From Chamaelirium japonicum (taxonomy: Eukaryota > Streptophyta > Magnoliopsida > Liliales > Melanthiaceae), in contig OX393557.1 in assembly GCA_947650365.1 (NCBI GenBank), positions 3,706,237 to 3,770,236 of the forward strand: a DNA stretch of 64,000 nucleotides. The letters are read 5' to 3'. The number at the start of each line of letters is the position of its first letter. Within the stretch, counting starts at the first letter, position 1. The notes below the pieces were generated by a model. That model searched no databases and was not told the origin of the DNA. It saw only the letters and a list, made by a program, of their open reading frames with translations. Position numbers and translations under genes: made by a program. Shown piece by piece: positions 45,547 through 58,035 of this stretch.

Positions 45547-46700
45547 TGTTGGGTGTGTGTTTTAAAACCACACAAAGGGATGGGCTTTTAGTCCCATATC
45601 GGTAAGGGGAAAAATCCCCTACCAACTTAAATAGGATTCCCCACTTCCCCCCACTAGTCATCACACTAGAGGAGGGGCTCCACTAGCCCACACACGCGCG
45701 CGCGTGTGTGTGCCGTGCCGAGCCGAGCCGGGCCGGGCCGGGCTTGGGCTTGGGCATGGGCATGGGCTGGGCGGCGCGTGTGTGCGCGCCCGCGGACCCG
45801 GACACGATAGCACCTCCGAAATGGGCTGGTCCGCACCTGCCCTATTTTTGCTTTTTGCTCTTAAGTCCTCCACTATTTATTATTTACCATTTGGGACACT
45901 AGCCGTTACGCGAGAAGCGTTGCATGCTAGCCGTTACGTACAGGCTCGCTGCGAGCTGTAACGTGCGAGGTTAATGGGCTTAATCGCAGCCCATTAACCG
46001 CTCCCCTCTTTCAGCCTCCCATTAACAGCCCGAGGCCTATATAAGGCCCGGTGCAGCTATGGGATTGACACAGTCCGAATTTCGGAATTCATCCCTGCTT
46101 ACTGTCTCTCTCTCTCTCCCATTCTCTCGGTCGTGGTGTTGTTGTGCTGCCCCTTTGCTCCGAAGAGACTCCCTCTCTCGGACCAAAGCTTTGCTGCGGT
46201 GCTGCCTCCCGGCCTCGAGAAGTCGTCATCGAGTCGCTGGGTTCCTGAAAGTCTACGAGGTTCGCAAAGCCTTCTTGGAGTCGTGCCGACGAGAAGGAGG
46301 TCGCCTGACCGGGGTCGCCGTATCTCCGAGAACAATTGCCACGAGACCCGCACGAGGGGGGCAATAAGATTCTTGGGACAGTGCCTAGCACGCTTCGACC
46401 ACAGGCCAGAGTTTTCTAAGTCTTCTTTTGTCCTGATATTAGATCTAAAATAATATACTTGCATCTAATAGAGAAATATAAATAATTAGATATATTTTAG
46501 ATAGATTGTATCTCTCTTTTAGAAAAGTTCGGCAAGGTGAATGACGGTTCCATAGAACCCGCTCTGCCTTGGCAAACAATTTCTAAAAGAAATTTGTGAC
46601 TTGTCCTTGTTTGCAAAAATAACATTTGCTAATCAATTTTAATTTTAATAATTTGATTAAATCCTAAATTTGCTAGTTTAGAACGATTAGATTTCCATCA
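45547..46700 (+). repeat. Copia-2 5' LTR
   Basis: Starts TGTTGGGTGTGTG and ends TTTCCATCA. Contains a Z-DNA-prone palindrome (45689-45710), a Myb-like CCGTTA pair, an inverted repeat (45970-45998) and a TATA box. Confidence 0.92.
45970..46044 (+). promoter_or_regulatory. Copia-2 LTR core promoter
   Basis: TATATAA at 46038-46044 in CCTATATAAGGCCCGG context is the only strong TATA box in the LTR. Upstream, GTTAATGGGCT (45970-45980) and AGCCCATTAAC (45988-45998) form an 11-bp perfect inverted repeat with a 7-base loop. CCGTTACG words near 45902 and 45931 resemble Myb sites. The same arrangement occurs in the 3' LTR. Confidence 0.6.
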
Positions 46701-49700
46701 ATCCAAGAATCTTATTGTAATTTAATCGTTCATAAGTTACTTTCTTTGCAACGTGCTCACTAAGTTAGCCTACGTGATCATCTATTAGTCTTTATTTCGT
46801 GCTACCTATTAGTTGCTACTAATTACAAAACTATTTTCTACAAAAGCAAAAGCATATATAGATTATAGAAAAGACTAAAAGTCGTCATTGAAATATTCCA
46901 CTACCTACGGTGTCGAGAAAGGCTTGTCAAACCGGCATTAAATTGCCCAAGGTAGCTTGGTATTTGAGCGAGCCTAGTGCTCCACCTCCTACCTGGAGCC
47001 CATCTGGCCGTTAGGATTTGGAAGTTTCATTTGGACTTCTAAAAGTCGAATCTATCTAGGTGTACTTTAAAATTGACAAAACTTGTTTTTCAATCCACAG
47101 ATTTCAACTCCTAATTTTGGTCCGAAATGGCCTCACCAAACCGTGAAACCCTTAGTGCTAAACCCGAGAAGTTTGACGGGTCTAACTTCAAGAGGTGGCA
47201 AAACCAGATGCGATTCTGGCTAACCACACTTGGATTACTGTCAGCCATAGGTGAAACCGCACCAGGAGTATCCAACGGGTCTAGCCAAACTCGTCGCACC
47301 CGAGCCTCCACTTCACAACCTGAACCTGAATCCACTTCTGGCATTCCCACTAGGACCCCAGAAGAAATCAACTACCATGGCCTTCATAGGATCCTAGGGG
47401 CCTTATCTGATAGATTATACGATATCTATTATACCATTCAAAACCCTAAGGACCTATGGGATACCCTAGAGCGTAAGTATGGCCTAGATGATGCTGGAGT
47501 AAAACGCTTCAAAGCGTCTGACTTCAACAGCTTCAAAATGGTTGACTCCAAACCCATGAATGATCAGATTCATGAGTTTGAGAACCTAGTCCAACATCTG
47601 AAGACTAATGGTTCCACCCTTGATGAAACCTTCCAGATAGCCTGTCTTATAGATAAACTACCTGCTTCTTGGTCTGAATTCTCTAAGCACCTAAGTCATA
47701 CCCAAGGTGACCTAACCCTAACTCAAGTTCTAAACTCTATTAGAATTGAGGAGCAACATAGGCTCAGGGAAAAGGGATCCTCTGAATCCAAACCCAAGGT
47801 CAACAACATAGAGAGTCAACCTTCTAAGCCATTCCAAACAACCTAAGAAATCTTTTAAAACCATCGATCGAGACTCCCATATACTTGAATTAATTCACAG
47901 CGATGTCTGTGATTCTGGGAGAACCTCGAGAGGTGGCAATAGATATTTTGTAACGTTCATAGATGACGCTTCAAAATATTGCCACCTATACCTAATTAAA
48001 ACTAAGGATGAAGTACTCAGTAAATTTAAAATTTACAGAGCTCTGGTTGAGAACCAATTAGACGAAACCATTAAGATCCTTAGGTCAGACCGAGGAGGGG
48101 AGTATACCTCAAATGAGTTAAGTGAGTACTGTGATGACTATGGAATACTCCATGAAGTCACAGCTCCTTACACTCCCCAATCCAACGGTGTAGCGGAAAG
48201 GAAAAACAGAACCCTAATGAACATGGTTAATTCCATGTTACTAAGCTCTGGAGCGCCAGAGAACTTGTGGGGGGAAGCCCTAATGACGGCTTGTTTTATC
48301 CTTAACCGCATTCCGTTCAAACATAATGACTTGACCCCATACGAAGTATGGAAACATAGAAAACCTAACTTAGAATACCTAAAAGTGTGGGGGTGCCTAG
48401 CTAAGGTAAAAATCCCCGATAACAAAAGGAAGAAGATAGGACCTAAGACTGTAGATGCCATCTTTATTGGCTACGCTTCAGACAGTAACGCTAATCGTTT
48501 TTTAGTGTTTAACTCTGAAATAAGCGAAATAGCCAATAACACCATAATCGAAGCAAGAGATGCTTCTTACTTCGAAAATATCTTCCCTTATAAGACTAGG
48601 ATCAACACTAGGATTAATACCAATAACCAGGCCTCCAGTTCTAATCAGGTGACTCAGATCGAACCTGAAGTCCAATTAGAACCTGAAGACCAGACTGAAC
48701 CGGTAACCCAAACCGAACCTAGGAGGAGTAAACGTGCCCGTGTAGAGAAAGTCTTTGATGACTTCTATGCACTTATGGTGGAGAACTCTCCCTCCACCTA
48801 TACAGATGCAATGAAGTCCATAGACTCACCTTTTTGGAAAGAAGCCATAGATAACGAGATCCAATCTATTCTTCAAAACCATACCTGGGAACTCACCAAT
48901 TTACCTCCTGGTTGTAAAACCATAGGATGTAAATGGGTGTTTAAGAAAAAGCTTAGACCCGACGGTACCATAGATAAATTTAAGGCAAGACTTGTAGCCA
49001 AAGGCCTTACCCAAAAACCTGGGGTAGACTACTTTGATGTCTACTCACCTGTCGCTAGGATAACCACGATTAGGATCCTCATCGCCTTAGCTTCAATCTA
49101 TAAGCTAGTCATACATCAAATGGATGTTAAGACTGCTTTCTTGAATGGCGATCTGAATGAGGAAATATACATGGACCAACCCGAGGGATTTACTGCACCT
49201 GGACAAGAGGGAAAGGTGTGTAAGTTAAATCGATCCCTCTATGGACTTAAACAAGCCCCAAAACAATGGCACATGAAATTCGATGAAGTTATCTTATCCT
49301 ATGGATTTGATATCAATTCAACGGATGAATGTGTATACCATAAAGTAGATGGTAATAATATTGTCATTTTATGTTTGTATGTTGACGATATTCTGATATT
49401 CGGTTCAAACATACAAATCATAAATGATATCAAACAGTTTTTGTCTCAAAACTTTGACATGAAAGATTTAGGACAAGCCGACGTTATCTTGAACACTAAG
49501 ATCATTAGGAAGAACAATGGTTTAGTGTTATCCCAATCCCACTATGTCGAGAAAATCCTTAGGAAATTTTACGATCCCGATTGCCAACCTGTATCCACAC
49601 CATATGATCCAAATACCCATCTAACAAAGAATACTGGACTTCCTAGACTACAGAGCGAGTATGCTCAAATCATAGGATCGCTAGGTTTTCTAGCAAACTA

Positions 49701-50884
49701 TACTCGACCCGATATCGCTTACGCGGTAAATAGACTTAGTCGTTATACGTCTAACCCAAATTTGTCCCATTGGAATGCGTTAGAAAGAATTTTTAGATAT
49801 CTTAAGGGAACCATATCATACGGTCTCCACTATAGTGGATATCCAGCTGTATTAGAGGGATACTCTGATGCTAACTGGATTAGTGACTCAATAGATATTA
49901 AGTCCACTACCGGATATGTATTCCTACTAGGAGGTGGAGCCATATCTTGGAAATCCACCAAACAAACTGTTATAGCTAGGAGTACTATGGAATCAGAAAT
50001 GATAGCGCTAGATACCACTAGCACAGAAGCAGAATGGCTTCGAGATCTCCTATATGAGATCCCATTGATAGAAAAGCCTTTACCGGCTATATCTATCCAT
50101 TGTGATTGTCGATCAGCTATTGATAAATGTAATCAAGAAAACGCTGATGTAAAAATAAATCGACATCTGAAAGTGAGACATAGATCTCTCAGATATAAGA
50201 TGAAAAATCAAATAATTGCCCTAGACTTTGTTAGATCCGAAAAGAATTTGGCGGATCATCTAACTAAGGGCTTATCTAGGACAGTGGTCTTAGAATCGTC
50301 GAGGGGGATGGGATTAAGCCCATAAGAAAAATCACCGCAGTGGGAACCCAACCTCACGGAGGTTCAATGGGTAGAAACAAACTGTAGTAGTGATTGAAAA
50401 TGAGGAGCACTGAATAATGCTCCCGTCCCTATGACGTCAGTGCTTATTAAAAGCAAGGGGTAGGATGAGTGTAAAACTCTTAATAAGTCCAAGACCCATG
50501 AGGCGGGGTGTCGCCTTGCTCACACCCCTATTAGGACTTACCTATATGTATGTCGTTGTGAGGCCGCAACTCTGGGACCAGGGCTGCTCCCTAGAAACAT
50601 ACAAGAAAAGATATCTGCGCAAGGCCATTAATAGCGCAACCCGCTTAGAACCATCGAAAACTGTACTACGTGTACTACTTGTAGAAACCCGATAAATGAG
50701 GCTGGTTCAAGGCGTAGTCCACCAAGTCCTCACGGATGTATACAACTGTACTAAGTGGAGGTTCAAACCGGAAGGTACCTACACCTACTGCGTAGTATAA
50801 GGAATCCAGCAAAGTCCTTTTACTTTATATTTTGAATTTTTTAAATTATTTAATATTTAGTGGTTTTAAACACATGTGGGGGAT

Positions 50885-52038
50885 TGTTGGGTGTGTGTTT
50901 TAAAACCACACAAAGGGATGGGCTTTTAGTCCCATATCGGTAAGGGGAAAAATCCCCTACCAACTTAAATAGGATTCCCCACTTCCCCCCACTAGTCATC
51001 ACACTAGAGGAGGGGCTCCACTAGCCCACACACGCGCGCGCGTGTGTGTGCCGTGCCGAGCCGAGCCGGGCCGGGCCGGGCTTGGGCTTGGGCATGGGCA
51101 TGGGCTGGGCGGCGCGTGTGTGCGCGCCCGCGGACCCGGACACGATAGCACCTCCGAAATGGGCTGGTCCGCACCTGCCCTATTTTTGCTTTTTGCTCTT
51201 AAGTCCTCCACTATTTATTATTTACCATTTGGGACACTAGCCGTTACGCGAGAAGCGTTGCATGCTAGCCGTTACGTACAGGCTCGCTGCGAGCTGTAAC
51301 GTGCGAGGTTAATGGGCTTAATCGCAGCCCATTAACCGCTCCCCTCTTTCAGCCTCCCATTAACAGCCCGAGGCCTATATAAGGCCCGGTGCAGCTATGG
51401 GATTGACACAGTCCGAATTTCGGAATTCATCCCTGCTTACTGTCTCTCTCTCTCTCCCATTCTCTCGGTCGTGGTGTTGTTGTGCTGCCCCTTTGCTCCG
51501 AAGAGACTCCCTCTCTCGGACCAAAGCTTTGCTGCGGTGCTGCCTCCCGGCCTCGAGAAGTCGTCATCGAGTCGCTGGGTTCCTGAAAGTCTACGAGGTT
51601 CGCAAAGCCTTCTTGGAGTCGTGCCGACGAGAAGGAGGTCGCCTGACCGGGGTCGCCGTATCTCCGAGAACAATTGCCACGAGACCCGCACGAGGGGGGC
51701 AATAAGATTCTTGGGACAGTGCCTAGCACGCTTCGACCACAGGCCAGAGTTTTCTAAGTCTTCTTTTGTCCTGATATTAGATCTAAAATAATATACTTGC
51801 ATCTAATAGAGAAATATAAATAATTAGATATATTTTAGATAGATTGTATCTCTCTTTTAGAAAAGTTCGGCAAGGTGAATGACGGTTCCATAGAACCCGC
51901 TCTGCCTTGGCAAACAATTTCTAAAAGAAATTTGTGACTTGTCCTTGTTTGCAAAAATAACATTTGCTAATCAATTTTAATTTTAATAATTTGATTAAAT
52001 CCTAAATTTGCTAGTTTAGAACGATTAGATTTCCATCA
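50885..52038 (+). repeat. Copia-2 3' LTR
   Basis: Follows the purine-rich tract GTGGGGGAT and appears identical to the 5' LTR. The TATA box and palindromes are repeated here, so it could drive transcription outward into 52 kb. Confidence 0.92.
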
Positions 52039-52076
52039 GTAGGTTCCGACCCGAACCCAACCGGTTGCCACCTTAG

Positions 52077-52520
52077 AGAGCTCTATTCACGTGGAGTTGT
52101 CCCACCGGATTGTCCCTTAGTTTGTACAAATATCACTATTTCACAAAAAAAAAAAAAAAAAATCGATGTGGAGCTATCAAGGAGCACCAAATCAGCATCT
52201 GGGTTGTTTCGATAGTTGGTCTTATCATCCGACCGGTCCATGCGTGCAATGGACCGCCTCTCTGCCTGGGGCTGGTGGGTGTGCCGTTCCAAAATACAAT
52301 TTGACTTCGTCTAGCAGGGCCGGCCAAACCGTAAGGTCGATAAGACCCTAAAGTCCCGTGACACTCTCCAAATGATATCTTAGTTGGTAAGACACGTGCA
52401 ACCCGTGGTCTTAGTCAAGGGTATTGTTTAAGTGCTACGGCATTCCTTCCACACTTTTGCGGCGCTGTCCCTCTTTCTTTAGTGGTGACTATATGTGGTA
52501 AGGTATGACGGTTTTTAAAA
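52077..52520 (+). repeat. Unclassified repeat module, copy 2
   Basis: Counterpart of 29409-29830, with the same ordered words including GGGCCGGCCAAACCGTAAGG. TATCTTAGTTGGTAAGACACG near 52375 resembles a Pol III A box, but no good B box follows at tRNA spacing. An A run of 19 interrupts it at 52144-52162. Confidence 0.55.
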
Positions 52521-52860
52521 ATTAATAAAATAATTAAAAGTTTTTTGTATTCATGTTATTATGTTGTTTAACAGATGTTATAACAGAAGTGGCATGACGC
52601 TTCGACAGCCAAAATAATATTGCTTAATTTTTTAATGATATGCACATAATTTATTTATCCAAATATAGATTTTTAATAAAAAATTTATGAACTTGGTTAA
52701 ATAAATTTTAAACTAGGAACTTATATAAAAATTATATTATATCCCATATAATAAGGGAGTCCGGGAGACAAAAGAATATATATATTTGAGTCTGTTCGAT
52801 CATTAGGTAAGTGAGATTCATCAAAAACGGTGAAGGGGTGTGATCCATGATGTGGTGCGA
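52521..52860. other. AT-rich gene-free DNA
   Basis: No recognised feature. Confidence 0.4.
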
Positions 52861-53304
52861 TCGAACAATTAGTTATCGTAACTGCTTTCCCTATCCCTAT
52901 ACATATCCCTTCCCGTTTCTATCTCTTCCCCTCTTCCTCTTATCGAATTACCAACCAAACCCCCCCTTTTTATGAATGTTATGGGCGTCCTTTTATAGCT
53001 AAAGCATATGCTAATATGACAGTGATGACGTGATAGTGCTGAGGTGACGCTGAACCTGGGCTTGCCTATTTGGACCGTTGCGTGGGCCCATGTGGGTCTG
53101 GTTCGGTATAATTTTTGCACCCATAGTTATCACCTCCCAGTCAGGCCAGGGTTCTATGGGTCGGCTGGGATCTCCGGTTGCAAAGAAGTTTCTGTTGCGT
53201 CATGTGGCTCGAGCTCGGACAATCCTCGGTGCTGCGAGGTCAATAGGCTCGAGCTACCATAGCTGTCAGTTTAGTCGTGGGTCGAAGTGGTAGACTTCCC
53301 GGAC

Positions 53305-53635
53305 TTAGTTTTTCGACTGAATCCTATCATGCTTTGGTGTACCGTAGTAACCGTACCTCAGGATGCACGTTCCATACTTAGTTTTTTCAGCTGAATCCTA
53401 CCATGTTTCAGTATACCGTGCTTTGCGATGCCCGTTTTATACTTAGTTTTTTTTGGCTGAATCCTACCATGCTTCAGTGTACCGTTCTTTGGGATGCGCA
53501 TTCCAAACTTAATTTTTTTGGTTGAATCCTACCATGCTTCGGTGTACCGTGCTTCAAGATGCGCGTTTAATTCAGACTTAGTTTTTTCGGCTGAATCCTA
53601 CTATGCTTCGGTGTACCGTGCTTCCGACTTGAACT
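53305..53635. repeat. Tandem array, unit about 66-73 bp, 5 copies
   Basis: TGAATCCTAC recurs at about 53319, 53392, 53458, 53523 and 53591, each with a CTTCGGTGTACCGTGCTT segment. Inverted copies of the same unit appear at 57860-58030. Confidence 0.8.
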
Positions 53636-54640
53636 GGCAAAATCAAAGGCTTAGTTTGACATGGGTTGTCATGAGCCTTTTTATTGAACTTTTAGCCTTG
53701 AAAGGGCATAACCGATATTGCTTTGAGCTTCCGACTTGAACTGGCGGAATTGAAGACTTAGCTTGACCTGGTTTGCCAGGATCTTTTTTATCGAACTTTA
53801 GCCTTGAGAGGGCGTAGTCGATGTTGCTTCGAGCTTCTGACTTGAACTGGCAGAATCGAAGACTTAGTTTGACCTGGATTGCTAGGAGCTTTTTATCGGA
53901 CTTTAGCCTTGAAAGGGCATAAACGATATTGCTTTGAGCTTCCGACTTGAATTGGTGGAATCAAAGGCTTATTTTGACCTGGGTTGCCAGGAGTCTTTTT
54001 ATTGGACTTTAGCCTTGAAAAAGCGTAGCTGATGTTACTTCGAGCTTCCGACTTGAACTGGCAGAATCGAAGGCTTAGTTTGACCTGGGTTGCTATGAGC
54101 CTTTTTATCGGACTAGTCTTGAAAGGGCGTAGCTGATGTTGCTTCGAGCTTTCGATTCGAACTAGCAAAATCAAAGACTTAGTTTGACCTCGGTTACCAA
54201 GAGCCTTTTTATCGAACTTTATCATTGACAGGATATAGCCGATGTTGCTTCGAACTTCCGACTTGAACTGGCGGAATTGAGGTTTTATTTGACCTAGGTT
54301 GCCAGGAGCCTTTTTATCGAACTTTAGCCTTGAAAGGGCATAGCCGATGTTGTTTCGAGCTTCTGAATTGAACTGATGGAATCAAAGGCTTAGTTTGGCC
54401 TGGTTTGCCATGAGCATTTTTATCAGACTTTAGACTTGAAAGGGCATAGTCGATGTTGCTTCGAGCTTTCGACTTGAATTGGCAGAATCGAAGGCTTAGG
54501 TTAACCTGGGTTGCCAAGAGCCTTTTTATCGGACTTTAGCCTTGAAAGGGCGTAGCCGATGTTGCTTCGAGCTTCCGACTTGAACGGACAGGATTGAAGT
54601 ATTTTGCTGACCTGGGTTGCCAGGAGCGTTGAACAGGCAG
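53636..54640. repeat. Tandem array, unit about 105 bp, 9-10 copies
   Basis: TGTTGCTTCGAGCTTC variants recur at about 53717, 53822, 53927, 54033, 54136, 54242, 54348, 54454 and 54560. Each is followed by GACTTGAACTGG and TAGTTTGACCTGGGTTGCCA. Minus-strand open frames of 67 and 110 codons here come from the repeat. Confidence 0.85.
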
Positions 54641-56644
54641 AATAGAATTTCAAAGACTTCAACTTCGAGAAAAAGAGGTATTTTACTGATAAACCAAATT
54701 TACGGTTATAATTTTTTAGAGGCTGCCTGGAGGACGTTATGAATCCGCCTTTTTAGATACTTGACCTCTTTGTCGGAGGGGGCTTGTTGATGCCGATATA
54801 CGTGAATACTATTTGCTTTTGCATCCATGTATCAGGCGCTAGCAGGTTGAAGTTGGGTGCCCATGGCTGCGATGGAATTTATAGTAAATCGTAGTGTCCT
54901 TGGTCTGCTCCGAGTTTGGAGGAAGAGATTGCGACCATTTGTAGAATGGCTTGTTCTGTATATAGGTGAATATATCTTCGATCGAGATATTCAGCTTGGT
55001 GAATACTTTCTACTCCATCGGAGCTTTTCTCTTCTCTGCTTGAGGGTCTTTTGGTTCTTCTTTCTGCCTCTTGATCGATCCTTTTTGGCCAGACGCGGCG
55101 TTGGCGTGCTTCTTGTAGCGGGCATCATTTGGAGCTTCGTCAGCTTTCTTGTACTGGGAATTATGAGGCTCGCGTAGTCTTCTGGCCCACTGATTATCCT
55201 TCACCTCTATCTCCCACTATATTCACTTGAACATAGCCTCCAAGGAGCCGGGAGGATACCGGATGCAGTCGGTGTAGACGTGGAGTTCCGGCCGGATAGT
55301 GTTCTGGAATGCTAGCATGATGGCCTCCTCGTTATGGGAACGGCTAGTGAGCTCAGAATGATCATTGTGGAACCTCACCGTGAAGCTTCTTAGGGACTCA
55401 TTAGAGCCCATCTTCAGCCGGTAGAGGGTGTCTAGCTTCTTTTCCGGCTTCAGGTTTAGCCAGTAGTGGTCCATGAAGAGCTCCGTCAACTCTTCGAATG
55501 TGGCCACCATACCGGTAGGTAGCATGTCATAGCAGTCGAGGGCAAGTCCCTCGAGGCTTCCTGCGAACATACGGCAGAGAACATGGTTCTCATACTCTTA
55601 TGGCATCATGGCTTGCTTGAAAGCCAGGATGTGAGAGCAGGGTCTCCCTTGATTCAATTGAACGTTGGCAGGCTCGGTGTTCGCCAACCAACAGAAAATG
55701 GGGTTGCAAGCATCTCGGGATGCAGAGGCCCTGCTAAGGTGATTAGCTACATGCAGTCTTCATGGCAGCGCCCCCACGTTGGCGCGGTATGCCTTAGTCT
55801 ATTGAGTAGCTGGCGGGCATCTGATGCTTTCATGTGCGAGGGGACGGGATGTCTAGTGGACCCCGTTGACTCAGGCGACCTTTGTCGGTAGTGGTTTGGC
55901 ACACCGTCGATGTCGAGGCGATCCTACACTATTTGTCTTGGTACGTGCATGGATACATGATGCCTTTCCATATGATGCTCACGTGGTTCCTTGAGATGAT
56001 GACTCATAGCTGGGCAAGTCCTTGGTGGTTCTTCGTCAGCGGTGGGAGTGTTGTGGACCACAACCCCCGCTCTCTCAACTGCTTTCTTCAGGGAATCCCT
56101 CTCTTGCTTGAGGGCTTCTTTTTTCTTGTGAAAGTTCAGCAGCTAGATGTCGACATCAAAGATTTGGTACGTAGCTGGAGCGTCACCTCTTTGGGTATCG
56201 TGCTCTTTGCCATATTAACATCTCAAGGATGGTGAGTCCTATCGATTATTGCGGCCTTCTGGATGGTTGCCTTGCGGCCCCAGCCGCTCATCGATATGTC
56301 TGCGATTGGTCGCCACTGAGACTTCATGCTCGTCTTCGACCAGTACATTGTTTATCCGATCAGGACCCGCCTTTGGAGGATTGGTGCTGGCCTTCACCAT
56401 CAAGCGTGTTGATGTCGGCGTTGTGTAGAAGTTGAAGTAGACTTGAAGGAGGATTTATGGCTCATCACCACAAGTTGAGTAAGACTTGGTAGAGGTGTAG
56501 CTAGAACCTCTAACGATATCCCACAGACGGTGCCAAGATTGTGGGAGAAATTTCCGTGCCGTTTTGATCAGAGACTTCACCCATAATTCTTGATTGAATG
56601 TGGATGGTTTGCAAGTTTAAGAGATTAGAGACTTAAGAGAGATA

Positions 56645-56647
56645 GAT

Positions 56648-56706
<59 letters not shown>
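56645..56706. repeat. GA microsatellite
   Basis: About 60 bases of GA with one AAA interruption. Confidence 0.9.
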
Positions 56707-56710
<4 letters not shown>

Positions 56711-56862
56711 AAGTGGAGTTGTTGTCGGAGTTCAGTTTTACGACCTACGTCTCCGGACGAGAGGTGCCACCTGGTTTGCACTATAATAAATATGAAAATG
56801 GTGGTCAACATTCTCTCGACAGGCTAAAAGAAGCTTCTTACAATCAGGGTTGCACAGAGCAA

Positions 56863-57310
56863 CTAGAAGGAAACTAGAAGATGAGAGAAGAGTTCTGGCT
56901 CTGGAATCCCCTCTTCCTCTGATCTAATGACCAACTAAAAACCCCCCTTTTTCTGAATGCTTTGGGGTTCTTTTATAACTAAAGCATGTGCTAATATGGT
57001 AGTGATGATGTGGCAGTGCTGAGGTGGCACTATTCATGGGCCTGGGCTTGCCTATTTGGGTCGTTGCATGGGCCCATGTGGGTCTAGCTCGGTCTGGTAT
57101 TAGCACAGGCTTCAGCTATAAAAGTTCCCCTATGGCATTCAGAAAAAAGGTGGGTTTTTTTGTTGGTCATTCGATCAGAGGAAAAGGGGATTTCAGAGCC
57201 AAAGACAAAGCTCTTCTCTCCTCTTCTAGTTTCCTTCTAGTTCAGAAAATTGTACCATACTGACCAGACTCATATGGGCCCACGAAATGGCCCAAATAGG
57301 CAAGAGAGGA
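56863..57310. repeat. Inverted pair of gypsy LTR-like segments
   Basis: 56863-56975 and 57100-57255 are reverse complements with scattered changes (CTGGAATCCCCTCTTCC against GGAAAAGGGGATTTCAG; CCCTTTTTCTGAATGC against GCATTCAGAAAAAAGG). CTTGCCTATTTGGG / GGCCCAAATAGGCAAG extend the pair to 57305. The arrangement suggests two fossils of one family facing each other, or a foldback rearrangement. Confidence 0.65.
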
Positions 57311-58035
57311 GCCGCTTGTAGGGACGAATCGAAAGGAGTCATTCTACAATCTCCGAAGAAGGGCTCACGGTTAGGGTACGTGATCGCGGGGGCTGCTCCC
57401 TGGATCCAACGGAGGAGCGCTTACGATTGCAAAAGGATGGGTCGCGATGCCCTCTCACCTAGCGACTGAAGCTCTCCTACCCCGTGACGCTCTCTCATCT
57501 AGTGACAAACGCTCGTGTACGGATGCTTTCTCGCCCAGCGATGGCTCGCAATAGCAAGGTCTTTCTAGCGATGGTTTGACAAGAGGGAAGGGTCGGACGG
57601 TCCTCCCCTCCCTATGCGATATATCGGAACCGACCTCCGACAATGAGGAAGGGTCGAACGGTCCAACCCTCCCCTCCGCACATTCTTTCTCCCGATGGTC
57701 CTCGACTATAAAGGGTCGGACGGCCCAACCTTCCCCCTGTCGTTGCCCTCGCGATGGCAAGAAAATTCAAGAATGGGAAAGGAAAGAAGGTAGCGTACTT
57801 GCGCGCAGACGACGGCTGGAACGATGAAAAGAAAAAACCCTAGTGTTAGATGCTCTGAAATAAAGGAACACGTATCCCGAAGCCTGGCACACCAAAGCAT
57901 GGTATGATTCTGCCAAAAAAATTAACTAAGTATGGAATGCGTATCCCGAAGCACGGTACACCGAAGCTTGGTAGGATTTAACCAAAAAAATATGTCTAGA
58001 ATACGCATTCCAAAGCACAGTATATCTCCGTAGTG
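57311..58035. mobile_element. Gypsy-derived repeat debris
   Basis: GGGTCGGACGGTCC-like words repeat at about 57591, 57650 and 57712. 57860-58030 carries about 2.5 inverted copies of the 66-73-bp unit of 53305-53635. No intact coding sequence. Confidence 0.5.

Larger units (their letters stand above)
45547..52038 (+). mobile_element. Young Ty1/copia LTR retrotransposon (Copia-2), 6.5 kb
   Basis: LTRs at 45547-46700 and 50885-52038 are both 1154 bp and look identical throughout. TG...CA ends and a perfect 5-bp target duplication GTAGG (45542-45546, 52039-52043) frame it. Recognisable parts, in copia order: gag (47127-47846), integrase core, reverse transcriptase and RNase H, the last two in a long open stretch within 48217-50325. 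LTR identity implies a very recent insertion. The coding region is nevertheless broken, with about two breaks, so this copy probably did not move by its own proteins. Confidence 0.93.
44617..52075. mobile_element. hAT-like element split by Copia-2
   Basis: Left end AGGGGTGGCAATGAACTCCG at 44617. Right end CCGGTTGCCACCTTA at about 52061-52075. Flanks AAAGCTCC and AGAGCTCT resemble a decayed 8-bp duplication. Without Copia-2 the element is about 0.96 kb. It has no transposase and is rich in GGGTATGGGTAT / AACCCGACC words. Confidence 0.5.
52865..57130 (-). mobile_element. Ty3/gypsy LTR retrotransposon fossil (minus strand)
   Basis: A minus-strand gag segment at 55223-55570 has typical gypsy gag words (SLEGLALDCYDMLPTG; LRSFTVRFH). 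GTGCCAAGATTGTGGGAG near 56532, read on the minus strand, gives a TTGGCACCGTCTGTGGG-type motif that in this group follows the 5' LTR. Related LTR-like segments lie at about 52890-53110 and 56905-57110 in the same orientation. Large tandem arrays (53305-54640) lie between gag and the left LTR-like segment, as in Tat/Ogre-type elements. Old and heavily broken; boundaries approximate. Confidence 0.6.

Noticed and set aside
45661-46464. Several 60-120-codon frames repeated at 50999-51802
   Set aside because: They lie in the Copia-2 LTRs and repeat only because the LTRs are duplicated.
54857-55177. Plus-strand 106-codon frame
   Set aside because: Lies in gypsy-derived DNA, with no recognised domain.
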